From positions 1-5,378 of the forward strand of contig JAFGKQ010000080.1 in NCBI GenBank assembly GCA_016928495.1: 5,378 bases of DNA, given 5' to 3'. Positions 1 to 5,378 of this stretch are shown piece by piece. The number at the start of each line of letters is the position of its first letter. The first letter of the stretch is position 1. This stretch comes from Candidatus Fermentibacterales bacterium (lineage in GTDB: Bacteria; Fermentibacterota; Fermentibacteria; Fermentibacterales; JAFGKQ01). The position numbers and the translations under genes were made by a program. The notes below the pieces were generated by a model. That model worked only from the letters and a program-made list of their open reading frames with translations, ran no database searches and was not told the origin of the DNA.

Positions 1-460
1 CTCCACCGGGCTCGCCGAGGGTCCGACGGCTTTCGAGAGGGTCCTCGAGGTCATCGCGAACCTGGACCCGGGGGTGTTCAGAGCCGAGCTGTGCCCGGGC
101 TACTACCGCTCGGTGGACAGCCCCCGGCAGCTCCTCCGGGCTTGCGTAGATGCGCTTGCCGGACTGATCGCGCCCTACCGACCGGGCTCCGGATGGGGGA
201 AAGGCATCCTGATCCACGAGTCCGCCCGGGTGGCCGATACCGCGAGCCTGAGGGGCGCCGTCTGGCTCGACCGCGATACGAGGGTCGGCGAGAACTGCGA
301 GCTGGAGAATTGTGTTATACTGTCCGGTGCGCGCGTGGGGCCCGGGGCGGTGCTGAGGAGCACGCTCGTCGCCCCCGGAGCGATCGTGCCGGAGGGCGCC
401 CTGGCCACGGACAAGTACCCGAAGGTGCTCGAAGGGGGCCGCAATGCTGACCAGGATTAG
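1..460 (+). CDS. Sugar-1-phosphate nucleotidyltransferase, C-terminal part (5' end outside window)
   Basis: This is the end of a nucleotidyltransferase that would make an NDP-sugar from a sugar-1-phosphate and an NTP in the cytoplasm. The frame is open from base 2, so the GTG at 74 is internal; 152 residues are visible. The segment GYYRSVDSPRQLL (bases 98-136) matches the 'GYW.D.GTP..YL.A' element that closes the catalytic domain of mannose-1-phosphate guanylyltransferase-like enzymes. After a short linker, hexapeptide-type repeats follow (bases 206-406), as in the beta-helix tail of such enzymes. The Rossmann-like catalytic domain with the GxGxRL signature is off-window. The TAG stop at 458-460 lies inside the next gene, a GmhA-like isomerase. 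That neighbour suggests the substrate is a heptose-1-phosphate (HddC-like role), but mannose-1-phosphate or glucose-1-phosphate is equally compatible with what is visible. The family call is fairly sure; the substrate is not. Confidence 0.82.
   Translation, partial: STGLAEGPTAFERVLEVIANLDPGVFRAELCPGYYRSVDSPRQLLRACVDALAGLIAPYRPGSGWGKGILIHESARVADTASLRGAVWLDRDTRVGENCELENCVILSGARVGPGAVLRSTLVAPGAIVPEGALATDKYPKVLEGGRNADQD
206..406 (+). other. Left-handed beta-helix (hexapeptide repeat) domain of the nucleotidyltransferase
   Basis: Within the partial nucleotidyltransferase, the stretch beginning ILIHESARVADTASL and running to VPEGALA shows the six-residue periodicity of hexapeptide repeats. Small or aliphatic residues recur at every sixth position (for example ARVADTASL, TRVGENCEL, ARVGPGAVL, APGAIV). 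Such tails in sugar-nucleotide pyrophosphorylases mediate oligomerisation or allosteric control. Only rarely are they active acyltransferases. No acyltransferase active-site histidine context is evident here, so a structural role is more likely. Confidence 0.7.
432..438 (+). promoter_or_regulatory. Shine-Dalgarno sequence of the gmhA-like gene
   Basis: AAGGGGG ends five bases before the ATG at 444. It lies inside the coding region of the upstream nucleotidyltransferase, whose stop is 14 bases downstream of this ATG. The purine run fixes 444 as the start and fits translational coupling of the two genes. Confidence 0.65.
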
Positions 461-1025
461 CACCTACCTTCGCGAGATCAGCGATCTGGTCCTGAAGATC
501 CCGCCGGACGAGATCGGGAGGATCAGCGACCTGATACTCGGGGCCTACGAGACCGGAAGAAGGGTCTTCGTTTTCGGCAACGGCGGCGGCTCGGCCACCT
601 CGGCCCATTTCGTCTGTGATCTGGCCAAGGGAACGGCCAGACCGGGAAGGCCGAGGCTCAAGGCCATATCCCTCGTGGACAACATGCCGCTGCTGACCGC
701 GTGGGCAAACGACACCGACTACAGGAACACCTTCGGGGAGCAGCTCGTCAACCTCGTCGAGGAGGGCGACGTGGTCATAGGTCTCTCGGGAAGCGGCATG
801 AGCCCCAACGTGGTCAACGCCCTGAGAGTCGCCAACGATGCGGGAGCCGTCTCGGTCCTGCTCAGCGGCTTCGACGGAGGCGAGGCGGCTTCAGTGGCGA
901 GTATGTCTATAGTAGTGCCGTCCAGTGACATGCAGCAGATAGAGGACACTCATCTCATCCTGGCCCACATAATCTACCGGTGCGTGAGGGACCACATCGA
1001 CGGAAGGACCGGGTCCACGGGCTAG
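444..1025 (+). CDS. gmhA: D-sedoheptulose-7-phosphate isomerase (GmhA-like, SIS domain)
   Basis: It is expected to convert sedoheptulose 7-phosphate to D-glycero-D-manno-heptose 7-phosphate, the first step of ADP- or GDP-heptose synthesis for lipopolysaccharide or other surface glycans, in the cytoplasm. The 193 residues match the usual length of the family and form a single SIS domain. Visible signatures are VFVFGNGGGSATSAHF (residues 41-56), AISLVDNMPLLTAWANDTDY (74-93), GDVVIGLSGSGMSPNV (108-123, the phosphate loop) and VPSSDMQQIEDTHLILAH (158-175). H55, D59, E167 and H175 fall at positions that correspond, by my alignment from memory, to the zinc ligands His61, Glu65, Gln172 and His180 of E. 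coli GmhA. The Gln-to-Glu change is seen in GmhA-like proteins with the 'MQQIED' motif, common outside Proteobacteria. The Ser of canonical GNGGS is Gly49 here. The start at 444 is supported by a strong ribosome-binding site. The gene overlaps the nucleotidyltransferase by 17 bases, and its TAG stop overlaps the stop of the convergent gene. A different phosphosugar specificity is possible. Confidence 0.88.
   Translation: MLTRISTYLREISDLVLKIPPDEIGRISDLILGAYETGRRVFVFGNGGGSATSAHFVCDLAKGTARPGRPRLKAISLVDNMPLLTAWANDTDYRNTFGEQLVNLVEEGDVVIGLSGSGMSPNVVNALRVANDAGAVSVLLSGFDGGEAASVASMSIVVPSSDMQQIEDTHLILAHIIYRCVRDHIDGRTGSTG
1022..1025. other. Shared stop CTAG of two convergent genes
   Basis: The palindrome CTAG gives the TAG stop of the gmhA-like gene on the plus strand (1023-1025) and the TAG stop of the barrel gene on the minus strand (1022-1024). 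The two operons therefore meet tail to tail with a four-base overlap and no room for an intergenic terminator. Confidence 0.9.
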
Positions 1026-2746
1026 AAGTCCGCGTACACCCTGACGAATGCCGTCCGGTAGTGAGCGTCGTTCGCTTCGGTCTCCCCGTACTGGAAGACC
1101 TCTCTGAGCGCCATGTGCAGGAACATCTGCCTGCCGTACGCGGTGAAGGTATGATCCAGCTCGGCCTGCAGGGTGGCTCGGGAGAAGCCCTCGCCGCCCC
1201 CGCTCCTGTCCTGCTCCATGAGGTACTGGAAGCCCGCGGTTATCGTCGTTGACCTCGTGAACTCGTAGACCAGCTTGGCGAGAGCAAGCTCCTGGGTCGT
1301 GAAGACGTCCTCGCGCTCGCTGAAGAGGAAGCCGTGCCTGATCTTCAGCTTGGCCATCGGCACGAGCTGGAGGTCCCTTCGGAGTGGCATGCTCCTGCTC
1401 ATCCTGGCCACGCCCACCTGGTAGAGCCGCCTGGGGCCCTCGGGCAGCCGCCATGATGCATCCAGCCTGGCGCCGAGAGAGAGGAAGGTGTTGGTGATCG
1501 AAGTGACGTCCACCACTCCCGAGAGGCTCGAGTAGATGTCGTCCGGGAAGAGCGGCCGCTCCGGGATAGGTGCGCTGCCGGAGACCCGCACCAGGCTCTC
1601 GGAGATACCGTCCCTCACTCTCCTGACCTGGCCGTAGATGTCGAGCCTGCCGGACAGAAGCTGCTTCTCCCATCCGCCCGCGAGCTGGACCGCCCACTGG
1701 CTGCCCTCGCCGACTATCTCGCTGTCGGCCCAGGCGGAGATGCCGGCATAGCGGAGGTCCAGGATGTCTCCGCTCTCCCACTCGACGCTGGAGACCATGC
1801 CCTGGCGGTCGACCGGATACCGGTAGTCAGGCTCCAGATCGTTCTCCTCCCGATCCCTGATCCCGTTGTTGTTCCAGTCCTCGCCGCGCAGGAAGTCGTC
1901 GTCTACCTCCCACATGAGGAAATCGTCGTCGTAGTCGACTATCCCGTTGTTGTTGCGGTCCAGCAGAAGCGGGATCACGTCCTCGGCCCTCTCGTTCCAG
2001 TCCTCCGTGTGATCACCGTCGTCGTTATCCTGAACCGTAGCCCTGGCGTCGAAGCCGGGAGCGACTCTGAACGCCTCGGCTCTGACGAGGAAGGGCCCTG
2101 CCAGACGATAGCCTCCGAGGACCGCCGCCTCCTCCCTGTTGAGCCTGTCCCAGGCGCACTCCAGGTCGAAGCCCGTTGCGCTGAAGTCGCCCGAGACGTG
2201 AGCTCCGGTCACCCGGCTCTCGAAGCGCCGGCCGGGAAACGAGTCGGGCTCGACGATGGCGTCGGCCTCCGAGAGGGCGACGCTCCAGGTCCTGTCCTGC
2301 CACCTGAGCTCCCCGGCGAGACCGACGTGCTTCGACTCGACATCAGGCAGAAGCAGGAGGTCAGCCCGTACCTGGCCGCGCTCGACGGTCCACCTCATTC
2401 CGTTCAGCTCCTCCCTGCTGAGGACGAACGTGTTGTAGGTCGCTGGGACATCGCCCAGCCTGAGCATGCTCCTGGTCCGGCCTTCGGTCTCCTCGATCAC
2501 GAGGACTGCCCGGATCCCGTCCAGGAAGAGGTAGTCGAAATCGAACTCGTTGCGGTTGAGAAGTAGCTCACGCTTTCCGCTCAGGAAGTCGTAGCTGGAG
2601 AGGAACTCGTACTCGAGGTACCCGGTGATGTAGAGCTTGCCGAAGACGCTGTAGACATCCTCGACCTGCGCCTCCGCTCCTGCCGGGCAGATCAGGGCCA
2701 GCAGAAGGGAGAGCACACGCCTGAGGCCCGGGCCGGAGAGCCTCAT
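1022..2746 (-). CDS. Exported probable outer-membrane beta-barrel protein with EF-hand-like calcium loops
   Basis: I do not recognise a named family. The 574-residue product starts with a signal peptide: R2, R9 and R10, then a hydrophobic core at residues 11-20, then AEA|Q with likely cleavage after residue 26. Residues 28-235 and 315-574 are rich in short amphipathic segments with alternating polar and aromatic or aliphatic residues, separated by charged turns. The protein ends FVRVYADF; a terminal Phe with alternating hydrophobics (V568, V570, A572, F574) fits the outer-membrane beta-barrel assembly signal. Residues 240-307 form a very acidic insert (26 Asp/Glu in 68) with two near-perfect EF-hand loops, probably an extracellular or periplasmic loop that binds calcium. 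No catalytic motif is evident, so a porin, transporter or surface scaffold is the best inference. The ATG at 2746 overlaps the stop of the propeller gene (ATGA), with GGAG nine bases upstream as a modest ribosome-binding site. The outer-membrane location is inferred; the exported status is well supported. Confidence 0.78.
   Translation of the reverse strand: MRLSGPGLRRVLSLLLALICPAGAEAQVEDVYSVFGKLYITGYLEYEFLSSYDFLSGKRELLLNRNEFDFDYLFLDGIRAVLVIEETEGRTRSMLRLGDVPATYNTFVLSREELNGMRWTVERGQVRADLLLLPDVESKHVGLAGELRWQDRTWSVALSEADAIVEPDSFPGRRFESRVTGAHVSGDFSATGFDLECAWDRLNREEAAVLGGYRLAGPFLVRAEAFRVAPGFDARATVQDNDDGDHTEDWNERAEDVIPLLLDRNNNGIVDYDDDFLMWEVDDDFLRGEDWNNNGIRDREENDLEPDYRYPVDRQGMVSSVEWESGDILDLRYAGISAWADSEIVGEGSQWAVQLAGGWEKQLLSGRLDIYGQVRRVRDGISESLVRVSGSAPIPERPLFPDDIYSSLSGVVDVTSITNTFLSLGARLDASWRLPEGPRRLYQVGVARMSRSMPLRRDLQLVPMAKLKIRHGFLFSEREDVFTTQELALAKLVYEFTRSTTITAGFQYLMEQDRSGGGEGFSRATLQAELDHTFTAYGRQMFLHMALREVFQYGETEANDAHYRTAFVRVYADF
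1844..1960 (-). other. Two EF-hand-like calcium-binding loops in the barrel protein
   Basis: Loop 1 (residues 263-274, bases 1925-1960) reads DRNNNGIVDYDD, and loop 2 (residues 290-301, bases 1844-1879) reads DWNNNGIRDREE. Both match the twelve-residue DxNxNGxxDxx(D/E) pattern, with acid or amide at positions 1, 3, 5, 9 and 12, Gly at 6 and Ile at 7. They are 15 residues apart, separated by an acidic linker with several phenylalanines. A weaker acidic run, DNDDGD, lies just before them at residues 240-245. Dockerin- and EF-hand-type loops of this sort bind calcium; here binding is inferred. Confidence 0.7.
2669..2746 (-). other. Signal peptide of the barrel protein
   Basis: Residues 1-26 show a basic start (MRLSGPGLRR), a hydrophobic core VLSLLLALIC, a Pro-Ala-Gly turn and AEA before Gln27. 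This is a typical type I signal peptidase site. Cys20 is not in a lipobox, because Ile precedes it, so a lipoprotein is unlikely. Confidence 0.85.
2743..2746 (-). promoter_or_regulatory. ATGA stop-start overlap coupling propeller and barrel genes
   Basis: On the minus strand the bases ATGA hold both the ATG of the barrel gene and the TGA of the upstream propeller gene. This arrangement normally means translational coupling on one mRNA, and it supports both the start chosen for the barrel and the view that the two products are made together. Confidence 0.85.
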
Positions 2747-5378
2747 GGAGGACCGCTCCAGAGCTGCCAGCGGGCCGTCTCCGGGCTGTAGCTGAGCACT
2801 CCCATGCTTCCGGCCACCCAGATCCTCTCTCCATCGAAGGCAATGTCCTCCACGGGAACCGCGGTGGGGCTCCCGGGAGCCCGGAGCGGAGGAGGCTCGA
2901 TCCTGCTACCGTCGATGAACAGGCCGGAGGGGGAACCGGCGAAGACGTGGCCCCCGCGCAACAGGATGCAGGAGACACGACCCTCGACCCGCATCGTATC
3001 AGCCGAAGGGCCCGGTCCCCCGAGTATGACCCTGCCGTCGGCCAGGCCGACCACCCAGCCTGCATCCACGGCCTCGGCCGAGAGACAGGAGGCCAGGTAT
3101 CGCGGCAGCTCCAGGAGCGTGCTCCAGGTTCCAGCCCCCGCGTCGAACCTTTCGAGCGTCGTGGAGCTGAGGACCATCGCATCTCTCCCCAGGGACGCGA
3201 TGTCCAGCAGGTTCGAGTTGCGAAGATCGGCCGCCATGGCACTGGAGACGGCGCGCCTCGCTGCTCTCTGCCTGCCGGTGTGCCACGTCCACCCGGGGGT
3301 GCGGAACCGCTCCAGCTCGGCCGTCGCAGCACCGCCCGCCGTAGCGGCCCAGACATGGCCCTCTCGGGAGGAGATTGCCCTGACACTGCCCTCGGGAAGA
3401 CTCGTGCCGGAGCCATAGGAGAACCAGAAGTCTCCCGCCAGGTTCAGAGCAAAGACGGCCCCACGGACAAGGGAAACCCACAGATAGTCATCAGAGAAAC
3501 ACAGACCGCTGACTGCGGCACCCTCGCCCCAGGGCGCGCGGGTTCGCCACTCACCGGTCTCGAGGTCGAGCATCCTGACCTCGTCGGAGCTGGCCACAGC
3601 GACCATGCCGTCGGCAACGTCTATGGAGGAGAAAGTCCTGTCTTCCGCGGGACACGCGCAGACGGGGAGCTCCGTGACCCGGAACCAGGAGCCGTCCCCG
3701 GGACGGTAGAGCACGACTCCCGATCCGGTGCCGATCAGCGCCAGATCATCGGTCGAAGCAAGACTCAGCACATCGAGAGACGGCAACAGGGCCAGACCAG
3801 ACTCGGTGAAGCCGTAGCCCGCGGGAGAGCCGTCGGGCAGGAGCATGTCCAGGCCAACCCCATCGCTTGCCAGAAGCAGGATGGCCCCGCAGGAGGCGAT
3901 ATCATCGTAGAAACCGGTAGTGAGCCCATCGAAGGGCATGAAAGCCCTCCAGGAGCCCTCCGACGGGCTCCACCGGAAGGTGCCCCACCCGGTGAGCAGC
4001 CAGACGAATCCTCCGGCCTCCTCGACCCGACTGATGTAGGCGTCCTGCAGATCCGGCACGCCCGGACCTTCAGGAGAGCGCCAATAGCCATCGCTTCCGT
4101 CGCGGATGTCCAACCACCGCACCCCGCTGTCGCCAGAGCAGAGGACCAGGCTGTCACCCACAAGCCACAGCCTGTCCACATCCACACCCGCCCCCCTCAC
4201 GGGGACCATCTCTCCGGGGCCTCGCCAGACCCGGCCGTCGCTGTCAACGGCAAACAGAGACCCGTTTGCTGCGATAGCGTCGACTATCCGCCCGTCCTGC
4301 CGGATCAGGGCGACCGTGTCCGAAGCAACGGGCCTGACGGGTCCCGGCGCTTCCAGGACGGCGCCCCCGACGCAATAGAGCATCCTCTCCCCGTCCGAGA
4401 GGCAGAGGCAGCCGGGTGGCCCCTGGAACAGGCTCAGGGTGTACGAGCTGTCTATCAGGGCTATCCAGCCGGCATCCGAGGCGCAGACAAGGCTGCCGCC
4501 GATCACGTCCATGGACGAGGCTCGACCTGCCGCCGTCGGCGCGAGTCTCCCGTGATAGGCCCATTCCAGGTCGCTCGAGACGCTCCAGAGGTGGTTCCCC
4601 CGCTCCACGACCCAGATGCGGCCCCTCCACGGCTCGGACAACCCGGCCTCCCCCGTGACCAGCGCGAAACCGGTGGAACCCGACCGCCACCAGGGGAGCG
4701 TGGTCGCAGCGGGGCCGGACTCCATGCTCCAGGGATCGCGGTGGTCGGCTCCGGCACGCCATCGCGATCCGTCCATGCAGGTCGCGAGGAGAGCGGAGTC
4801 GTTCCATTCGAGTCCGATGACGGAATGAGGGCAAGGAGGTGGGAGATGCTCGATCAGCATCCCGTTCCGTAGAGAGATGGCGACTCCGGATGCGTCGAGC
4901 GCCACCGCGAGGGTGTCTCCCGACGAGGCCATGGCCGAGGTCCAGGGGGACGGAAGCTCCCGTGCGAGGCCGATCGCGGCTCCACCCGTTACGAGATCGT
5001 ACACGCCTCCTCCCCATCTCGAGACCAGAGTCCCCAGGGTGTCCGAAGCGGGACAACCCAGCCTGGCATCGGCCCCGGGCAGCTCGGCCCAGAGGTCCCG
5101 TGCGATGTCGTAGCTGTAGAGGCCGCCGGCAGCACCTGCCACAAGGAGGCGCCCATCCGATGACTCGATGAACGAGCAGGAGGTCGGCGACTCGCCACGC
5201 CCGTCGCCGACTATCTTCCAGGTGCCGGTGGACCTCAGGTAGCGGACCACCCCGCCCTCGGCGCACCCCGCCCACATGTAGCTGCCGTCATCGAGCAGAC
5301 ACAGAGCGCGGTCGGAGGGCAGGACGTCCAGCTCGGTGAAGTACTCCCAGGTTCCGATGTCCCTGTCGTAGCGGCAGA
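2743..5378 (-). CDS. Very long beta-propeller repeat protein (5' end outside window)
   Basis: I do not recognise a named protein. The visible 877 residues are almost wholly diverged repeats of about 40 residues. Each has a hydrophobic strand before a small-residue turn and then a Gly-rich strand pair, with a shape like 'RIWVAGSMGVLSYSPETARW'. Clear copies, counted from the Met at 5277, begin near residues 44 (LLVAGAAGGLYSYD), 376 (SLVLCSGDSGVRWLD), 424 (FVWLLTGWGTFRWS), 513 (ALIGTGSGVVLYRP), 598 (YLWVSLVRGAVFAL), 641 (HVWAATAGGA), 777 (HVFAGSPSGLFI) and 818 (RIWVAGSMGVLSYS). I count about twenty in all, enough for roughly three seven-bladed propellers. They resemble the two-component-regulator or PorZ type of propeller. 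The frame is open past the Met at 5277 to the window edge, and those extra residues (for example YDRDIGTWEYFTELDVLPSD) are again propeller sequence, so that Met is internal and the signal peptide, if any, is off-window. The protein ends right after its last blade, with no C-terminal sorting domain. It is coupled to the barrel gene. Likely a binding or scaffold protein; location and partner are unknown. Confidence 0.8.
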   Translation of the reverse strand, partial: CRYDRDIGTWEYFTELDVLPSDRALCLLDDGSYMWAGCAEGGVVRYLRSTGTWKIVGDGRGESPTSCSFIESSDGRLLVAGAAGGLYSYDIARDLWAELPGADARLGCPASDTLGTLVSRWGGGVYDLVTGGAAIGLARELPSPWTSAMASSGDTLAVALDASGVAISLRNGMLIEHLPPPCPHSVIGLEWNDSALLATCMDGSRWRAGADHRDPWSMESGPAATTLPWWRSGSTGFALVTGEAGLSEPWRGRIWVVERGNHLWSVSSDLEWAYHGRLAPTAAGRASSMDVIGGSLVCASDAGWIALIDSSYTLSLFQGPPGCLCLSDGERMLYCVGGAVLEAPGPVRPVASDTVALIRQDGRIVDAIAANGSLFAVDSDGRVWRGPGEMVPVRGAGVDVDRLWLVGDSLVLCSGDSGVRWLDIRDGSDGYWRSPEGPGVPDLQDAYISRVEEAGGFVWLLTGWGTFRWSPSEGSWRAFMPFDGLTTGFYDDIASCGAILLLASDGVGLDMLLPDGSPAGYGFTESGLALLPSLDVLSLASTDDLALIGTGSGVVLYRPGDGSWFRVTELPVCACPAEDRTFSSIDVADGMVAVASSDEVRMLDLETGEWRTRAPWGEGAAVSGLCFSDDYLWVSLVRGAVFALNLAGDFWFSYGSGTSLPEGSVRAISSREGHVWAATAGGAATAELERFRTPGWTWHTGRQRAARRAVSSAMAADLRNSNLLDIASLGRDAMVLSSTTLERFDAGAGTWSTLLELPRYLASCLSAEAVDAGWVVGLADGRVILGGPGPSADTMRVEGRVSCILLRGGHVFAGSPSGLFIDGSRIEPPPLRAPGSPTAVPVEDIAFDGERIWVAGSMGVLSYSPETARWQLWSGPP

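Noticed and set aside
74-76. GTG as the start of the nucleotidyltransferase fragment
   Set aside because: The frame is open back to base 2. The residues before it (for example AFERVLEVIANLDP) are sensible coding sequence, and the catalytic domain must lie upstream.
1006-1016. Inverted repeat GGACC-G-GGTCC near the convergent stops as a terminator
   Set aside because: The stem is five pairs with a one-base spacer, so it can hardly close as a hairpin. It lies inside the gmhA-like coding region, and no T-run follows on either strand.
891-1781. Minus-strand open frame of 296 codons across the gmhA and barrel genes
   Set aside because: It spans both the gmhA-like gene (antisense) and the 3' part of the barrel gene (same strand, shifted frame). 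The translation is an Arg/Gly/His-rich shadow without domains.
2685-2691. Cys20 of the barrel protein as a lipoprotein attachment site
   Set aside because: The residues before it are ALI, so position -1 is Ile rather than Gly, Ala or Ser. A good type I cleavage site (AEA|Q) follows instead.
2947-4872. Plus-strand open frame of 641 codons opposite the propeller gene
   Set aside because: Its translation is low-complexity, rich in Arg, Gly, Pro, Ala and Asp, with no recognisable domain. It lies wholly antisense to a frame that gives convincing beta-propeller repeats. Long antisense frames are expected at this G+C content.
4244-5275. Minus-strand open frame of 343 codons within the propeller gene
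   Set aside because: It is a shifted frame inside the propeller gene with very high Arg content. It has no repeats or motifs of its own, whereas the propeller frame has clear ones.
5275-5277. ATG as the start of the propeller protein
   Set aside because: The frame stays open to the window edge, the upstream residues continue the blade pattern, and no ribosome-binding purine run is evident before it.

Overview
The window is a piece of a high-G+C bacterial chromosome (well over 60% G+C by eye, with G/C-ending codons prevailing). It is coding from edge to edge: four genes, no intergenic space, and no RNA gene, mobile element or CRISPR array. The contents point to a Gram-negative (diderm) bacterium. 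There is a heptose-synthesis gene of the kind used for lipopolysaccharide or surface glycans, and a signal-peptide protein that looks like an outer-membrane beta-barrel and ends in phenylalanine. The style (long propeller proteins of unknown function, barrels with acidic 'DxNxNGxxD' inserts, many AGG and some ATA codons at high G+C) resembles uncultured lineages near the Fibrobacteres-Chlorobi-Bacteroidetes group and neighbouring candidate phyla. That placement is a guess from pattern memory, not a demonstrated assignment.

Left part, plus strand (1-1025). The 3' end of a sugar-nucleotide pyrophosphorylase gene, entering from outside the window and carrying a C-terminal left-handed beta-helix, overlaps by 17 bases the start of a complete GmhA-like sedoheptulose-7-phosphate isomerase gene. 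Together they look like the tail of a nucleotide-activated heptose operon, most plausibly the GDP-heptose type. The promoter and the other pathway genes would lie to the left.

Right part, minus strand (1022-5378). A very long repeat protein enters from the right edge (877 codons visible, start not in the window). It is made of about twenty roughly 40-residue beta-propeller blades. Its stop codon overlaps the start of the next gene as ATGA. That gene encodes a 574-residue exported protein with a probable outer-membrane beta-barrel and a strongly acidic segment holding two EF-hand-like calcium loops. The two are almost certainly co-translated and may work together at the cell surface. I do not recognise either as a named family member.

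The two operons converge and share the four bases CTAG (1022-1025), which supply a TAG stop on each strand. The most interesting item is the coupled propeller-barrel pair; no function can be assigned from sequence alone.
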